NCBI RefSeq assembly: GCF_019200975.1
Contig: NZ_JAHTMR010000006.1
Coordinates: forward strand, 186,001-250,000
Direction of reading: 5' to 3'
Source: Pseudomonas sp. PD9R
GTDB taxonomy: Bacteria > Pseudomonadota > Gammaproteobacteria > Pseudomonadales > Pseudomonadaceae
DNA: 64,000 nt
In this document: one piece after another, positions 46,766-56,261 of the stretch
Position numbering within the stretch: the first letter of the stretch is position 1
Layout of the letters: every line of letters starts with the position of its first letter
Made by a program: the position numbers and the translations under genes
Notes under the pieces: model-generated
Told to the model about the DNA's origin: nothing
The model's database searches: none
Seen by the model: only the letters and a program-made list of their open reading frames with translations

Positions 46766-49204
46766 ATGCCTGATCCTGTTGCTGCCAGCTTGCGTCTAGC
46801 GCCCGAAGCGCTGACCCGTCCGTTTTCCGCTGAACAGTTCAGCTTCTCTACCACCAATGATCTGGAGCCCTTTCGCGGTGTGCTTGGCCAGGAACGTGCG
46901 GTCGAAGCGTTGCAGTTCGGCGTGGCCATGCCACGCCCCGGTTACAACGTATTCGTCATGGGCGAGCCAGGCACCGGCCGGTTTTCGTTCGTCAAACGCT
47001 ACCTGAAAGCCGAAGGCAAGCGCCTGCAGACCCCGGCGGACTGGGTCTATGTCAATAATTTCGATGAGCCGCGCGAGCCTCGCGCACTGGAATTGCCGTC
47101 AGGCACTGCTGGCGCTTTCATCGGTGACATCAACGGCTTGATCGATAACCTGCTGGCAACCTTTCCAGCGGTGTTTGAACACCCGTCGTACCAGCAAAAG
47201 AAGAGCGCCATCGACCGCGCCTTCAATCAGCGCTACGACAAGGCGCTGGACATCATCGAACGCCTGGCCCTGGAAAAAGACGTCGCGCTCTACCGTGACA
47301 GCAGCAACATCGCTTTCACGCCGATGGCAGAAGGCAAGGCGCTGGACGAAGCGGAATTCGCCCAATTGCCGGAAGCTGAGCGTGAACGCTTCCACGAGGA
47401 CATTTCGGCCCTCGAAGAACGTTTGAATGAAGAGCTCGCCAGCCTGCCGCAATGGAAGCGCGAGTCGAGCAATCAACTGCGTCATCTCAACGAAGAAACC
47501 ATCACCCTGGCCTTGCAGCCGTTGCTGTCGCCGTTGTCGGAGAAATACGCCGAGAACGCCGCCGTGTGCGGTTACCTGCAAGCGATGCAGGTGTATTTGC
47601 TCAAGACCGTGGTCGAGCAACTGGTGGACGACAGCAAGACCGACGCCGTCGCTCGCAAGCTGCTGGAAGAGCAATACGCGCCGAGCCTGGTTGTCGGTCA
47701 CTCCGCCAGCGGCGGTGCGCCCGTGGTGTTCGAACCGCACCCGACCTACGAAAACCTGTTCGGCCGCATCGAATACAGCACCGATCAAGGCGCGCTGTAC
47801 ACGACGTATCGGCAGTTGCGACCAGGTGCATTGCACCGGGCCAACGGCGGTTTCCTGATCCTCGAAGCGGAAAAAATGCTCAGCGAGCCGTTCGTGTGGG
47901 ACGCGCTGAAACGTGCGTTGCAATCGCGCAAGCTGAAAATGGAATCGCCGCTGGGTGAGCTGGGTCGTCTGGCGACCGTAACCCTGACCCCGCAACACAT
48001 TCCGTTGCAGGTCAAAGTGGTGATCATCGGCGCTCGTTCGCTCTATTACACGTTGCAAGACCTCGATCCGGACTTCCAGGAGATGTTCCGCGTCCTGGTG
48101 GATTTCGATGAAGACATCCCGATGGTCGACGAAAGCCTGGAACAGTTCGCCCAGTTGCTGAAAACCCGTACTTCGGAAGAAGGCATGGCGCCGTTGACCG
48201 CCGATGCGGTGGCGCGTCTGGCGACTTACAGCGCGCGTCTGGCCGAGCATCAGGGACGATTGTCGGCGCGCATCGGTGATTTGTTTCAACTGGTCAGCGA
48301 GGCGGACTTCATTCGTCACCTGGCCTCGGACGAAATGACCGATGCCGGTCATATCGAGCGTGCGCTCAAGGCCAAGGCCACCCGCACCGGTCGTGTGTCG
48401 GCGCGGATTCTCGATGACATGCTGGCCGGAATCATCCTGATTGACACCGATGGCGCAGCGGTCGGCAAGTGCAACGGCTTGACCGTGCTTGAGGTCGGCG
48501 ACTCGGCCTTTGGTGTGCCGGCGCGGATTTCCGCCACGGTGTATCCGGGCGGCAGCGGCATCGTCGACATCGAGCGTGAGGTCAACCTCGGTCAGCCGAT
48601 TCACTCCAAAGGCGTGATGATCCTCACCGGGTACCTGGGCAGCCGTTACGCCCAGGAATTCCCGCTGGCGATTTCCGCGAGTATCGCTCTGGAGCAGTCG
48701 TACGGTTACGTCGATGGTGACAGTGCGTCCTTGGGTGAGGCGTGCACGCTGATCTCGGCCTTGTCGAAAACCCCGCTCAAGCAATGTTTTGCAATCACCG
48801 GTTCGATCAACCAGTTCGGTGAAGTGCAGGCGGTGGGCGGAGTCAACGAGAAGATCGAAGGCTTCTTCCGTCTTTGCGAGGCCCGCGGGCTTACCGGCGA
48901 ACAGGGAGCGATCATTCCGCATGCCAACGTCGCCACGCTGATGCTCGACGAAAAAGTGCTGTCCGCGGTGCGCGCGGGGCAGTTCCATGTTTACGCGGTG
49001 AGACAGGCCGATGAGGCTTTGAGCCTGCTGGTCGGTGAGCCAGCGGGTGCGCCGGATGAAAATGGCGAGTTTCCTGAAGGCAGCGTCAACGCACGGGTGG
49101 TGGAGCGCTTGCGGGTCATTGCGGAAATGATCAGCGAAGAAGACCTCAAGGAAGCAGAGAAAGAGTTGGCGGTCGAGGCGCTGGCGGAGGCCAAACCTGC
49201 GTAA
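46766..49204 (+). CDS. Lon-family ATP-dependent protease (LonB-like, AAA_32 type)
   Basis: 812 residues. The N-terminal ATPase part has P-loop GEPGTGRFS (66-74) with Arg where Lon has Lys; this form is common in this protein group. The middle has the helical insertion. The C-terminal Lon protease domain has Ser653 (GDSAS) and Lys696 (VNEKIEG), 43 residues apart exactly as in E. coli Lon (679/722), so the Ser-Lys dyad is intact. AAGGA precedes the ATG. The 278-bp gap upstream shows no other feature. Probably degrades damaged or regulatory proteins. Confidence 0.93.
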   Translation: MPDPVAASLRLAPEALTRPFSAEQFSFSTTNDLEPFRGVLGQERAVEALQFGVAMPRPGYNVFVMGEPGTGRFSFVKRYLKAEGKRLQTPADWVYVNNFDEPREPRALELPSGTAGAFIGDINGLIDNLLATFPAVFEHPSYQQKKSAIDRAFNQRYDKALDIIERLALEKDVALYRDSSNIAFTPMAEGKALDEAEFAQLPEAERERFHEDISALEERLNEELASLPQWKRESSNQLRHLNEETITLALQPLLSPLSEKYAENAAVCGYLQAMQVYLLKTVVEQLVDDSKTDAVARKLLEEQYAPSLVVGHSASGGAPVVFEPHPTYENLFGRIEYSTDQGALYTTYRQLRPGALHRANGGFLILEAEKMLSEPFVWDALKRALQSRKLKMESPLGELGRLATVTLTPQHIPLQVKVVIIGARSLYYTLQDLDPDFQEMFRVLVDFDEDIPMVDESLEQFAQLLKTRTSEEGMAPLTADAVARLATYSARLAEHQGRLSARIGDLFQLVSEADFIRHLASDEMTDAGHIERALKAKATRTGRVSARILDDMLAGIILIDTDGAAVGKCNGLTVLEVGDSAFGVPARISATVYPGGSGIVDIEREVNLGQPIHSKGVMILTGYLGSRYAQEFPLAISASIALEQSYGYVDGDSASLGEACTLISALSKTPLKQCFAITGSINQFGEVQAVGGVNEKIEGFFRLCEARGLTGEQGAIIPHANVATLMLDEKVLSAVRAGQFHVYAVRQADEALSLLVGEPAGAPDENGEFPEGSVNARVVERLRVIAEMISEEDLKEAEKELAVEALAEAKPA

Positions 49205-49212
49205 CACCCACC

Positions 49213-49308
49213 CCTGTAGGAGCCGAGCTTGCTCGCGATGGCGGACTTTCAGTCAACATAAATGTTGAATGTCAGTGACCTATCGCGAGCAAGCTCGGCT
49301 CCCACAGG
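49213..49308. repeat. REP inverted repeat, GAGCCGAGCTTGCTCGCGAT type
   Basis: Perfect arms CTGTAGGAGCCGAGCTTGCT and the complement on the right around a 45-bp loop. It carries an extra C (GAGCCGAGC) relative to the elements at 52359 and 53621. Nothing else is recognisable in the gap 49205-49505. Confidence 0.88.
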
Positions 49309-49505
49309 GATCTTTGATTAATCCGCAAAGTGCCATCACTCTGACGTCAATATTCACACAGTGACCATTCGGCACCTTCTGGTCTCGCCAGGCGTGCTCT
49401 TCAGACTTTTCTTCTATTATCTGCTCAGGGATATCGACAGTAATCACTGGATCGAGACAGCCTTCCCGTGGAGGCTGAATACCGGATCTACCGAGGGTCG
49501 CCGCC

Positions 49506-49847
49506 ATGTCGCGCAACCTCTGCCTCACCCGTCAATGCCTGGGTCTTGTGACCCGTATCGAATGCGCCATCAAGCCGCTGGCCGGCGATACGGGCATGTG
49601 GACCTTGCTCTTTGCCGCCGGAATGGCCGGCGAGCAACCTTCAGCCATCAAAGCCCAAGGCCCGTTTCATGGCCCTTTCGTGGCTGAATCGATCCTCGAC
49701 ACCATCGTTGAAAGCCTGACTCTGCATGGCTATGAACTGGCCGATGATCCGCAAATCTGGTGCCTGCATCTGCAAGCCCAGCTGCGGGAAATCAACGGTG
49801 GTCGTTGCCGAAACGTCGGCGGCTTCGAGTTCCGGCCTGAGCACTGA
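49506..49847 (+). CDS. Hypothetical protein conserved in Pseudomonas
   Basis: 113 residues, soluble, no signal peptide. N-terminus CLTRQCLGLVTRIECAIKPLAGDTGMWTLLF, then hydrophobic and charged stretches (IVESLTLHGYELADDPQIWCLHLQAQL). No recognised domain. A comparable gene sits at this place next to the Lon-like protease in P. aeruginosa as I recall, which supports its being real. It converges on the lipoprotein gene with 6 bp between stops. Confidence 0.65.
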   Translation: MSRNLCLTRQCLGLVTRIECAIKPLAGDTGMWTLLFAAGMAGEQPSAIKAQGPFHGPFVAESILDTIVESLTLHGYELADDPQIWCLHLQAQLREINGGRCRNVGGFEFRPEH

Positions 49848-49853
49848 CCTGCG

Positions 49854-51683
49854 CTACTGGGCCAGGTGGGAGATGTCGGCCTTGTCGAGCTTGACCTCAA
49901 AACCATATTGCACGGTGGCGAGGTCAGTTCGCTGATAGGTCTCCAGGTGCGTGGGTTGCCCGTAGAAGTAATGCACGGCAAACAGCGCCGGGCCTTCTGT
50001 GCTCGCGTCATGGTTGACCGCGAGAATTTCCTTCAGGTAATTGCCGCTATCGTCCTTGGCGAAAAAACGCCAGTCCTGATCGGGAAACACTTTCAGATCC
50101 ACCACCAGTGCGTTGTTTTTGAGCTCAAGTCCTTTCGGCAATTGATGGGCATCGAGGGCCTTCTTTTCGACCGTGGCCAGAAACAGCGGTACGGAACCCA
50201 CCACGTAAGCCGGTGTTTCCGGAAACAGGTTCAAGTCGTAAGTGATTGTGCCGCGCAGGGGATCGACTTGATACGCCTCCGGTGGTAACTCGATCGGCTC
50301 ATCACGTTTGCCGCGACTGTCCTCGGTGAAGAAGCTGACCGGGCTGTCGCCGGGATTGAAGGATGTGCCGAGCAGTTCGTCATTGAAGCTCTTGAGGTGA
50401 CTGAACTCGACTCGCGCAGCGCTGGGGTCTTCAACCGATTGGCTGATGCTGACCCCTTTCTTCAGTTGTTCCTCGGTCAGCGTCGCGCCCTTGAGCCAGG
50501 CCGTGGCCTGATCGTCATACACCACCACCGGCATGTTCAGGGGCTGGATGGTCTTCTCCGTGGTGTGGCGGTCGAAGCGCCGGACCGGCAGGTTCAAGTC
50601 CTTGCGAGTCACGGTCGCGGCGGAAAAATCCAGCAGGCTGACTTCAAGGGTTTCGATCGGCCCGTTGAAGTACACCTTCGAGTAATGGTGGGTTTGTTGT
50701 TTCTCGAACTGGCGCTGTTCTTCATCCAGTTGCTTACCGAACGCCTCACTCCAGGTCTTCTGTTGCTGCATTTTCGCCAGCTGTTGTTGATAGAAGGCGA
50801 TTTGCGCGGCGGTCTCATTGATTGAGCCGGAGCGAGTGAGAAATTGTCCGGTAGCATCCCTGGCCTGGACGATCAGCGGGTTAAGCGGGGTTTCACCAAT
50901 CTCGGGAGCCAATGGCGCGCTGTTGTTGAACTCGACTTCGGCATAATTATTGGTCAGTTTCAGCAGCGTGACGCTGAGGTTATCGTTGGTGCGGGGCTGG
51001 CCAACGTCCTTCTTCGTCAGGTCGAAGCTGTAGAGCCGGCGCGGTGCAATGACTTCCAGCTTGCCTTGCAGGCTTACCGGTTGGGGCTGTTTATTGGGGT
51101 CGATGTCGAGGCCTTCTATGTACGGGTAGGCCACAGTCAGGTCATCAGGGTTGGTCAGCGTGGAGCTCGACGGGCTCAGCTGAATGCCGGGATCGGTTTC
51201 CGACCATTCCGGCTGGAAGGCGATTACCCGTTTGTTGCTCAGAGTGACTGACTGCCATTCCAGGCCATGGGGGAACAGGAACGCTGCCGGAATGCTGAAC
51301 GCGAAAGGAAACACCGGTTGCAGGTCGGTCAGGTAATCGGAGCTGGAGTCTTTGCGCAGCACGAACAATCCGTTGATGAACGTGTCGACCAGGGCTTGTG
51401 GCGTGGGGTAATGCTTTAGCACGGCGAGGACGTCTTCGCCGTATTCGGTTTCCGCGGGTTTGCTGTCGAGCTTGAGTTGTGCGCGTTCAAGCAACAGCAG
51501 CGAGCCGCCGAGTTCGGCTACTGCATCCTTGAGTTTCGGGTCTGTGATCGCATCCAGAGACTTCTCGAACTGCGCGGTTTTTTCCTCAAGGCTGACTTGA
51601 TGCTTCTCGTCGCTGGGCGAGCAAGCAGTCATCAGCAAGGCCAGGCAAATTCCGGCGCTGGTTAAAGGTAAACGCACATCCAT
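49854..51683 (-). CDS. Large lipoprotein of unknown function
   Basis: 609 residues. Signal peptide with lipobox LLMTAC (Cys at residue 21). The mature part starts with a helical stretch (QVSLEEKTAQFEKSLDAITDPKLK), then beta-rich modules, a coiled-coil (AAQIAFYQQQLAKMQQQKTW, about 285-325), and more beta structure with FNGPIETLEVSLLDF. No enzyme motif found. Probably faces the periplasm or is at the outer membrane. Function unknown. Confidence 0.78.
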   Translation of the reverse strand: MDVRLPLTSAGICLALLMTACSPSDEKHQVSLEEKTAQFEKSLDAITDPKLKDAVAELGGSLLLLERAQLKLDSKPAETEYGEDVLAVLKHYPTPQALVDTFINGLFVLRKDSSSDYLTDLQPVFPFAFSIPAAFLFPHGLEWQSVTLSNKRVIAFQPEWSETDPGIQLSPSSSTLTNPDDLTVAYPYIEGLDIDPNKQPQPVSLQGKLEVIAPRRLYSFDLTKKDVGQPRTNDNLSVTLLKLTNNYAEVEFNNSAPLAPEIGETPLNPLIVQARDATGQFLTRSGSINETAAQIAFYQQQLAKMQQQKTWSEAFGKQLDEEQRQFEKQQTHHYSKVYFNGPIETLEVSLLDFSAATVTRKDLNLPVRRFDRHTTEKTIQPLNMPVVVYDDQATAWLKGATLTEEQLKKGVSISQSVEDPSAARVEFSHLKSFNDELLGTSFNPGDSPVSFFTEDSRGKRDEPIELPPEAYQVDPLRGTITYDLNLFPETPAYVVGSVPLFLATVEKKALDAHQLPKGLELKNNALVVDLKVFPDQDWRFFAKDDSGNYLKEILAVNHDASTEGPALFAVHYFYGQPTHLETYQRTDLATVQYGFEVKLDKADISHLAQ

Positions 51684-51854
51684 TTCCAGTCTTCCTGTCC
51701 GATATCACGCAGCTGTCGATGGTTTGGACACTAGCAGAAAAACCTTGATACACACGCGCAGGTGGCGGATTCCATGACGGTTTCTGGCTGGCTTCTTGGG
51801 ATTGACGGGTGACTGTTATACTCGCGGCCATTTTCAGACCACGTGTGAGATTCA

Positions 51855-52343
51855 ATGGAACGCTTTATCGAAAACGCAATGTATGCCTCCCGCTGGCTGC
51901 TGGCGCCGATCTATTTCGGCCTGTCGCTGGGGCTGTTGGCGCTGGCACTGAAATTCTTTCAGGAAGTTTTCCACGTCATCCCTAACGTCTTTTCGATGGC
52001 CGAGTCGGACCTGATCCTGGTGCTGCTGTCGTTGATCGACATGGCGCTGGTAGGCGGCTTGCTGGTGATGGTGATGATTTCCGGTTACGAAAACTTTGTT
52101 TCCCAACTGGATATCGATGACAGCAAGGAAAAGCTCAACTGGCTGGGCACCATGGATTCGTCTTCCCTGAAGATGAAGGTGGCCGCGTCTATCGTGGCGA
52201 TTTCCTCCATTCACCTGCTGCGGATTTTTATGGACGCCAAGAACGTCGATCCTGAGCATTTGAAGTGGTACGTGATTATTCACATGACCTTTGTGGTGTC
52301 GGCATTTGCCATGGGTTACCTGGATAAGCTGACCAAGCACTGA
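51855..52343 (+). CDS. YqhA-family (UPF0114) inner-membrane protein
   Basis: 162 residues with four membrane helices ([78 protein letters not shown]). The sequence [20 protein letters not shown] and [12 protein letters not shown] are UPF0114 signatures. Function not established. Single gene followed by a REP hairpin. Confidence 0.92.
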   Translation: MERFIENAMYASRWLLAPIYFGLSLGLLALALKFFQEVFHVIPNVFSMAESDLILVLLSLIDMALVGGLLVMVMISGYENFVSQLDIDDSKEKLNWLGTMDSSSLKMKVAASIVAISSIHLLRIFMDAKNVDPEHLKWYVIIHMTFVVSAFAMGYLDKLTKH

Positions 52344-52358
52344 TCCTGCATCACCACT

Positions 52359-52459
52359 TGTAGGAGCGAGCTTGCTCGCGATGGTCGTTAACGATAACGC
52401 GTGATTACTGGCTGAATGCGGCGTTCTTGAGTTCATCGCGAGCAGGCTCGCTCCTACAG
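52359..52459. repeat. REP inverted repeat, TGTAGGAGCGAGCTTGCTCGCGAT type
   Basis: The arms TGTAGGAGCGAGCTTGCTCG and ATCGCGAGCAGGCTCGCTCC flank a 50-bp loop; directly after the YqhA stop. Confidence 0.88.
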
Positions 52460-52559
52460 AGAGCAAAACAGACAAACGGCATGGTTTTTGGCTTGTGCTT
52501 TGATGCGCCGAGGCATATCCCTGTAAAGGTCTTGGCTCGCCAATGCGTGAGGTGCGTTC

Positions 52560-52868
52560 ATGAACCTGCAAGAGTTGAATGCCTATGCCGTCGCCGGGAA
52601 GGTCGATGAGCTGAACCTGATCTCGATGGAAGGTGGTATCTACCTGCTCGAAGCACGGATGCATGGCGCGGCGTATCCACTAAAGGATGCTCACGACCAC
52701 ATGATGCACCTGCGTTCGGTGGAGCATGCCCGTGACGTGCTGCGCTCCTTTCCCAAGCTGAACTTCAATCTCGTGCATACCTTGGTGCACGACGAAATGT
52801 GCGGCCTCGGTGATATTGAAGAAAGCCTGAAAGTACCGATCGACCTCCGTTCCTCGCGACAGGGCTGA
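52560..52868 (+). CDS. DUF6482-like small cytosolic protein
   Basis: 102 residues. N-terminus LQELNAYAVAGKVDELNLISMEGGIYLLEARM, then HMMHLRSVEHARDVLRSF, VHTLVHDEMCG; the pattern matches a small conserved Pseudomonas family (DUF6482 as I recall). ATG 52560 lies directly after GAGGTGCGTTC, which contains a usable ribosome site. Position next to fklB is conserved. Role unknown. Confidence 0.72.
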   Translation: MNLQELNAYAVAGKVDELNLISMEGGIYLLEARMHGAAYPLKDAHDHMMHLRSVEHARDVLRSFPKLNFNLVHTLVHDEMCGLGDIEESLKVPIDLRSSRQG

Positions 52869-52989
52869 CGGCCCTCATCAACACGATGGCATCTGTGCTA
52901 GTCTGCTGGCCCTTTTGGTTCCGGGCGCTCCGGGACGCGCTGTGCACGCACGGCAAGTCTCCGGGCCGTCCGCACAGCGGAGCAGTGTC

Positions 52990-53607
52990 ATGTCCGAAGT
53001 AAATCTGTCCACCGACGAAACCCGCGTCAGCTACGGCATTGGCCGTCAGTTGGGCGACCAACTGCGCGATAACCCGCCACCGGGCGTTAACCTGGACGCG
53101 ATCCTGGCGGGTCTGACTGACGCTTTTGCTGGCAAGGAAAGCCGTGTTGGCCAGGAAGAAATGTCCGCCAGCTTCAAAGTGATTCGCGAAATCATGCAAG
53201 CCGAAGCTGCAGCCAAGGCTGAAGCGGCCGCTGGCGAAGGCCTGGCCTTCCTGGCTGAAAACGCCAAGCGTGATGGCATCACCACTCTGGCTTCCGGCCT
53301 GCAGTTCGAAGTACTGACTGCCGGTGAAGGCGCCAAGCCATCCCGTGAAGACACCGTGCGTACCCATTACCACGGCACTCTCATCGACGGCACTGTGTTC
53401 GACAGCTCCTACGAGCGCGGTCAGCCTGCAGAATTCCCGGTCGGCGGCGTGATCGCTGGCTGGACCGAAGCCCTGCAACTGATGAATGCCGGCAGCAAAT
53501 GGCGTCTGTACGTGCCGAGCGAACTGGCTTACGGCGCTCAAGGCGTTGGCAGCATTCCGCCGCACAGCGTACTGGTATTCGACGTCGAGCTGCTCGACGT
53601 TCTGTAA
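52990..53607 (+). CDS. fklB: FKBP-type peptidyl-prolyl isomerase
   Basis: 205 residues. An N-terminal helical dimerisation region (VSYGIGRQLGDQLRDNP to about residue 95) is followed by the FKBP domain (THYHGTLIDGTVFDSSYERG, ELAYGAQGVGSIPPHSVLVFDVEL). It lacks a signal peptide, so it is cytosolic FklB rather than periplasmic FkpA. ATG 52990 gives MSEVNLSTDETRVSYGIG; the frame runs 25 codons further upstream through a GC-rich spacer that does not look coding. Followed by a REP. Confidence 0.92.
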   Translation: MSEVNLSTDETRVSYGIGRQLGDQLRDNPPPGVNLDAILAGLTDAFAGKESRVGQEEMSASFKVIREIMQAEAAAKAEAAAGEGLAFLAENAKRDGITTLASGLQFEVLTAGEGAKPSREDTVRTHYHGTLIDGTVFDSSYERGQPAEFPVGGVIAGWTEALQLMNAGSKWRLYVPSELAYGAQGVGSIPPHSVLVFDVELLDVL

Positions 53608-53620
53608 GAAGCGCTAATTA

Positions 53621-53723
53621 CCTGTAGGAGCGAGCTTGCTCGCGATGGGCGTCAACGATAATGCGAGCATTCCGAATGAACGCGGTGTCGGTGAGTTTTC
53701 GCGAGCAAGCTCGCTCCTACAGG
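53621..53723. repeat. REP inverted repeat, TGTAGGAGCGAGCTTGCTCGCGAT type
   Basis: The arms CCTGTAGGAGCGAGCTTGCT and its complement enclose a 50-bp loop between fklB and the convergent iron-box gene. Confidence 0.9.
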
Positions 53724-53737
53724 TTTTGCAGCGCTGC

Positions 53738-53995
53738 TCATATTTCGATCTTGTGGTGCAGTTCATGCGCAGGGCGCAACGCCCGGGCATAGCAGAACAG
53801 AAACAGATTTCGCACCACTTCCTTGAGCACCACGGGCTCGCTGGAATTCAAGCCGTTGAGGTCCAGGTCACCCTGATCCTGCAGTTCGCTCAAGGCTTCT
53901 TCTTCAAGTACCGCACAGACTTCCCCGGTTTCCCGATGCAGGATTCTGAGGTAAGGGTGTGGCCGGTCCAGCCAGGCATCGATCAAATAAGTCAT
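53738..53995 (-). CDS. Small protein of unknown function behind a Fur box
   Basis: About 85 residues, acidic, no signal or membrane segment (MTYLIDAWLDRPHPYLRIL, then EVCAVLEEEALSELQDQGDLDL, CYARALRPAHELHHKIEI). ATG 53995 has GGAG at 9 nt; another ATG lies 15 nt upstream. A 19-bp Fur-type palindrome lies 27 bp before the start. The gene stands next to fklB and ispB like PA4570 of P. aeruginosa, which I recall being induced by iron limitation. Function unknown, but iron-responsive expression is well supported by the site. Confidence 0.75.
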   Translation of the reverse strand: MTYLIDAWLDRPHPYLRILHRETGEVCAVLEEEALSELQDQGDLDLNGLNSSEPVVLKEVVRNLFLFCYARALRPAHELHHKIEI

Positions 53996-54021
53996 GGTTC
54001 TCATCTCCATTGAAAGGTTTC

Positions 54022-54040
54022 AATGAGAATAATTCTTATT
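54022..54040. promoter_or_regulatory. Fur box
   Basis: AATGAGAAT-A-ATTCTTATT is a 9-1-9 inverted repeat with one mismatch. It matches the 19-bp Fur consensus GATAATGATAATCATTATC at 12 positions and has the usual AT-rich core. It overlaps the likely promoter of the small gene ending at 53738. Confidence 0.72.
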
Positions 54041-54166
54041 CATCAAATAGCAAGGGCCTATTAGCGGATTGTGGTTTTTCCTGGGTAAAGATTGCGTCCA
54101 GGTCAAAACGGCTGGCGTTTGGCTATAGCGAGGGAGTGTGGGGTGGAGCGGGGGAGGGCAAAGCAC

Positions 54167-54189
54167 CATCCCACGCCGGGCGTGGGATG
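54167..54189 (-). terminator. Hairpin after yjdM
   Basis: CATCCCACGC-CGG-GCGTGGGATG is a perfect 10-bp stem 14 bp after the yjdM stop. It has no T-run on either strand, so it is a weak intrinsic terminator at best, or a transcript-end stabiliser. Confidence 0.5.
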
Positions 54190-54202
54190 GAATACAGCGT
54201 AA

Positions 54203-54544
54203 TCAGACTTTTCTGACGAACTCGGACTTCAGCTTCATCGGGCCGATGCCGTCGATCTTGCAATCAATGTCGTGATCGCCATCGCACAGGCGGATGTTCT
54301 TGACCTTGGTGCCGACCTTGACCACCAGCGATGTGCCTTTGACCTTGAGGTCCTTGATCACGGTGATGGTGTCGCCGTCCTGCAGGACATTACCGACCGA
54401 ATCCTTTTTCACCGCATCATCGGACACAGCGTCGGCTTCGCCGCTGGCGGACCATTCGTGGGCGCACTCGGGGCAGATCAGCTGGGCGCCGTCTTCATAG
54501 GTGTATTCGGAATTGCATTTCGGGCAGGGTGGCAACGTGCTCAC
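54203..54544 (-). CDS. yjdM: YjdM (PhnA-like) zinc-ribbon protein
   Basis: 113 residues. The N-terminal zinc ribbon [21 protein letters not shown] has the two CxxC pairs. The C-terminal domain ([42 protein letters not shown]) is the PhnA/YjdM fold. Despite the old PhnA name it is not known to hydrolyse phosphonates. A single gene. The start at 54544 follows AAGGAGCC, a good ribosome site. Confidence 0.94.
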   Translation of the reverse strand: MSTLPPCPKCNSEYTYEDGAQLICPECAHEWSASGEADAVSDDAVKKDSVGNVLQDGDTITVIKDLKVKGTSLVVKVGTKVKNIRLCDGDHDIDCKIDGIGPMKLKSEFVRKV

Positions 54545-54618
54545 TAAGGCTCCTTGGATTCAGGATCGCTAAAAAGCGCACATTGTATAGGGTTTTTCGG
54601 GCGCGGGGAGCTGAAAGC

Positions 54619-54686
54619 AGAAGATCGCAGCCTTCGGCAGCTCCTACATGGGCGTCTGTAGGAGCTGCCGAAGGCTGCGATCTTTT
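54619..54686. repeat. REP inverted repeat, GCAGCCTTCGGCAGC type
   Basis: The arms AGATCGCAGCCTTCGGCAGC and its complement are perfect around a short loop, between yjdM and the ispB end. Confidence 0.9.
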
Positions 54687-54702
54687 GATCTTGCTGTCGC
54701 GA

Positions 54703-55671
54703 TCAGTGCGTACGCGCGACCGCAAACTCGCTCAACTCGACCAATGCATCGCGGTATTCGCTGGCAGGCAGCGCGTCGAGGCATTTGATCGCACGGGCCA
54801 CATAGTCACGGGCCAATTGCGCGGTGTATTCCAGTGAGCCAGAGGCTTCTACGGCTTCGCGGATGGTTTCCAGATCTTCGATGCCACCTTTCTGGATCGC
54901 CTTGCGCACCAGGGCGGCCTGTTCCGGCGTGCCTTCGCGCATGGTGAAGATCAGTGGCAGGGTCGGCTTGCCTTCGGCCAGATCGTCGCCGACGTTCTTG
55001 CCCAGCGTTTCGGCGTCGCCCTTATAGTCCAGCAGGTCGTCGACCAGTTGGAACGCTACGCCCAGGTGATCGCCAAAGGTGCGCAGGGCTTCAGCCTGCT
55101 CCGGCGTGGCTTCGCACAGGGCCGCGGCGCTATGGGTCGAGGCTTCGAAGAGCATCGCGGTCTTGCCACGGATGACTTCCATGTAGGTTTCTTCGGTAGT
55201 GCTGGCGTCGCGGACCTTCGACAGCTGCAACACTTCGCCTTCGGCGATGATGCGCGTAGCTTGCGACAGGATCTTCATCACCGGCATCGAACCGAGCTCA
55301 ACCATCATCTCGAAGGAGCGCGAGTACAGGAAGTCGCCCACCAGCACGCTTGGCGCATTGCCCCACATGGCGTTGGCGGTCGAGCGGCCACGGCGCATGC
55401 CGGACATGTCGACCACATCGTCATGCAGCAGCGTCGCGGTGTGCAGGAATTCGATGGTGGCGGCCAGCAGGCGCAGGTCATCGCCTTCGCGGCCCAGGGC
55501 CTTGCCACACAGCAGCACTAATAAAGGACGCAGGCGTTTACCGCCAGCCGAGGTGATGTAATCGCCGATTTTCGATACCAGCGGCACTCGGGAAGTCAGC
55601 TGCTTCTTGATGATGCCGTCGACGGCGCTAAAATCGTCCGCCACCGCGCGGTAGAAAGCTTGGGGTTGCAT
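54703..55671 (-). CDS. ispB: Polyprenyl (octa-/nonaprenyl) diphosphate synthase
   Basis: 322 residues. First aspartate-rich motif LLHDDVVDMSGMRRG and second FQLVDDLLDYKGD are intact, with GGKRLRP near residue 44. It makes the side chain of ubiquinone by adding isopentenyl units to farnesyl diphosphate; pseudomonads normally make a nonaprenyl chain. Divergent from rplU-rpmA-obgE across a 240-bp spacer that holds both promoters. Confidence 0.95.
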   Translation of the reverse strand: MQPQAFYRAVADDFSAVDGIIKKQLTSRVPLVSKIGDYITSAGGKRLRPLLVLLCGKALGREGDDLRLLAATIEFLHTATLLHDDVVDMSGMRRGRSTANAMWGNAPSVLVGDFLYSRSFEMMVELGSMPVMKILSQATRIIAEGEVLQLSKVRDASTTEETYMEVIRGKTAMLFEASTHSAAALCEATPEQAEALRTFGDHLGVAFQLVDDLLDYKGDAETLGKNVGDDLAEGKPTLPLIFTMREGTPEQAALVRKAIQKGGIEDLETIREAVEASGSLEYTAQLARDYVARAIKCLDALPASEYRDALVELSEFAVARTH

Positions 55672-55911
55672 CAGCGACAGTTGCTCCAGAAGGGTTGCGC
55701 GGCATGCTAGGACCCACGTCGGCAGGTGTCAAGGCGCGATGGACGGCCTATTGCAAGGCGCTCGTGCCTTGCGTACAATCGCGCACCCTGAACTTCCTGG
55801 GCAGCACCTGCCTTACGCAATTGCAAACGGGCCTTCCAGCCCAATGCAGCCATGCCAGCCAATACCTCTTCTTATAAAGAGCTGGGTGAGCAGGATTATC
55901 GGAGAAATACC

Positions 55912-56226
55912 ATGTCTTATGCAGTAATCGTTACTGGCGGCAAGCAGTACAAAGTCGCCCCAGGTGAATACCTGAAGATCGAAAAACTGGAAATCGCTAC
56001 CGGCGAATCCGTTACCTTTGATCGCGTTCTGTTGGTTGCCAATGGCGACGACGTGAATATCGGCGCTCCAGTTGTTGCTGGCGCTACCGTTGTGGCTGAA
56101 GTGATCTCCCAAGGTCGTCACGATAAAGTCCGCATCATCAAGTTCCGTCGTCGTAAGCACCACATGAAGCGTATGGGCCACCGCCAGTGGTACACCGAGA
56201 TCAAAATCACCGGTATTCAGGCTTAA
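55912..56226 (+). CDS. rplU: 50S ribosomal protein L21
   Basis: 104 residues, the normal length ([43 protein letters not shown]). The ATG at 55912 has GGAG 8-9 nt before it; the frame extends 20 codons upstream without family similarity. First gene of the L21-L27 operon. Confidence 0.98.
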   Translation: MSYAVIVTGGKQYKVAPGEYLKIEKLEIATGESVTFDRVLLVANGDDVNIGAPVVAGATVVAEVISQGRHDKVRIIKFRRRKHHMKRMGHRQWYTEIKITGIQA

Positions 56227-56261
56227 TTTCAGCCTAATTCCTCACTAGGAGAATTGAACTC

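Noticed and set aside
46961-46987. Arg in place of the Walker A Lys in the Lon-like protease as a sign of a dead ATPase
   Set aside because: GxPGTGR is common in this Lon-related group as I recall it, so it is probably a family feature rather than a defect.
47099-49207. 702-codon open frame antisense to the Lon-like protease gene
   Set aside because: The sense frame has clear protease motifs. Long antisense frames are common in GC-rich genes, and this one shows no domain or ribosome site.
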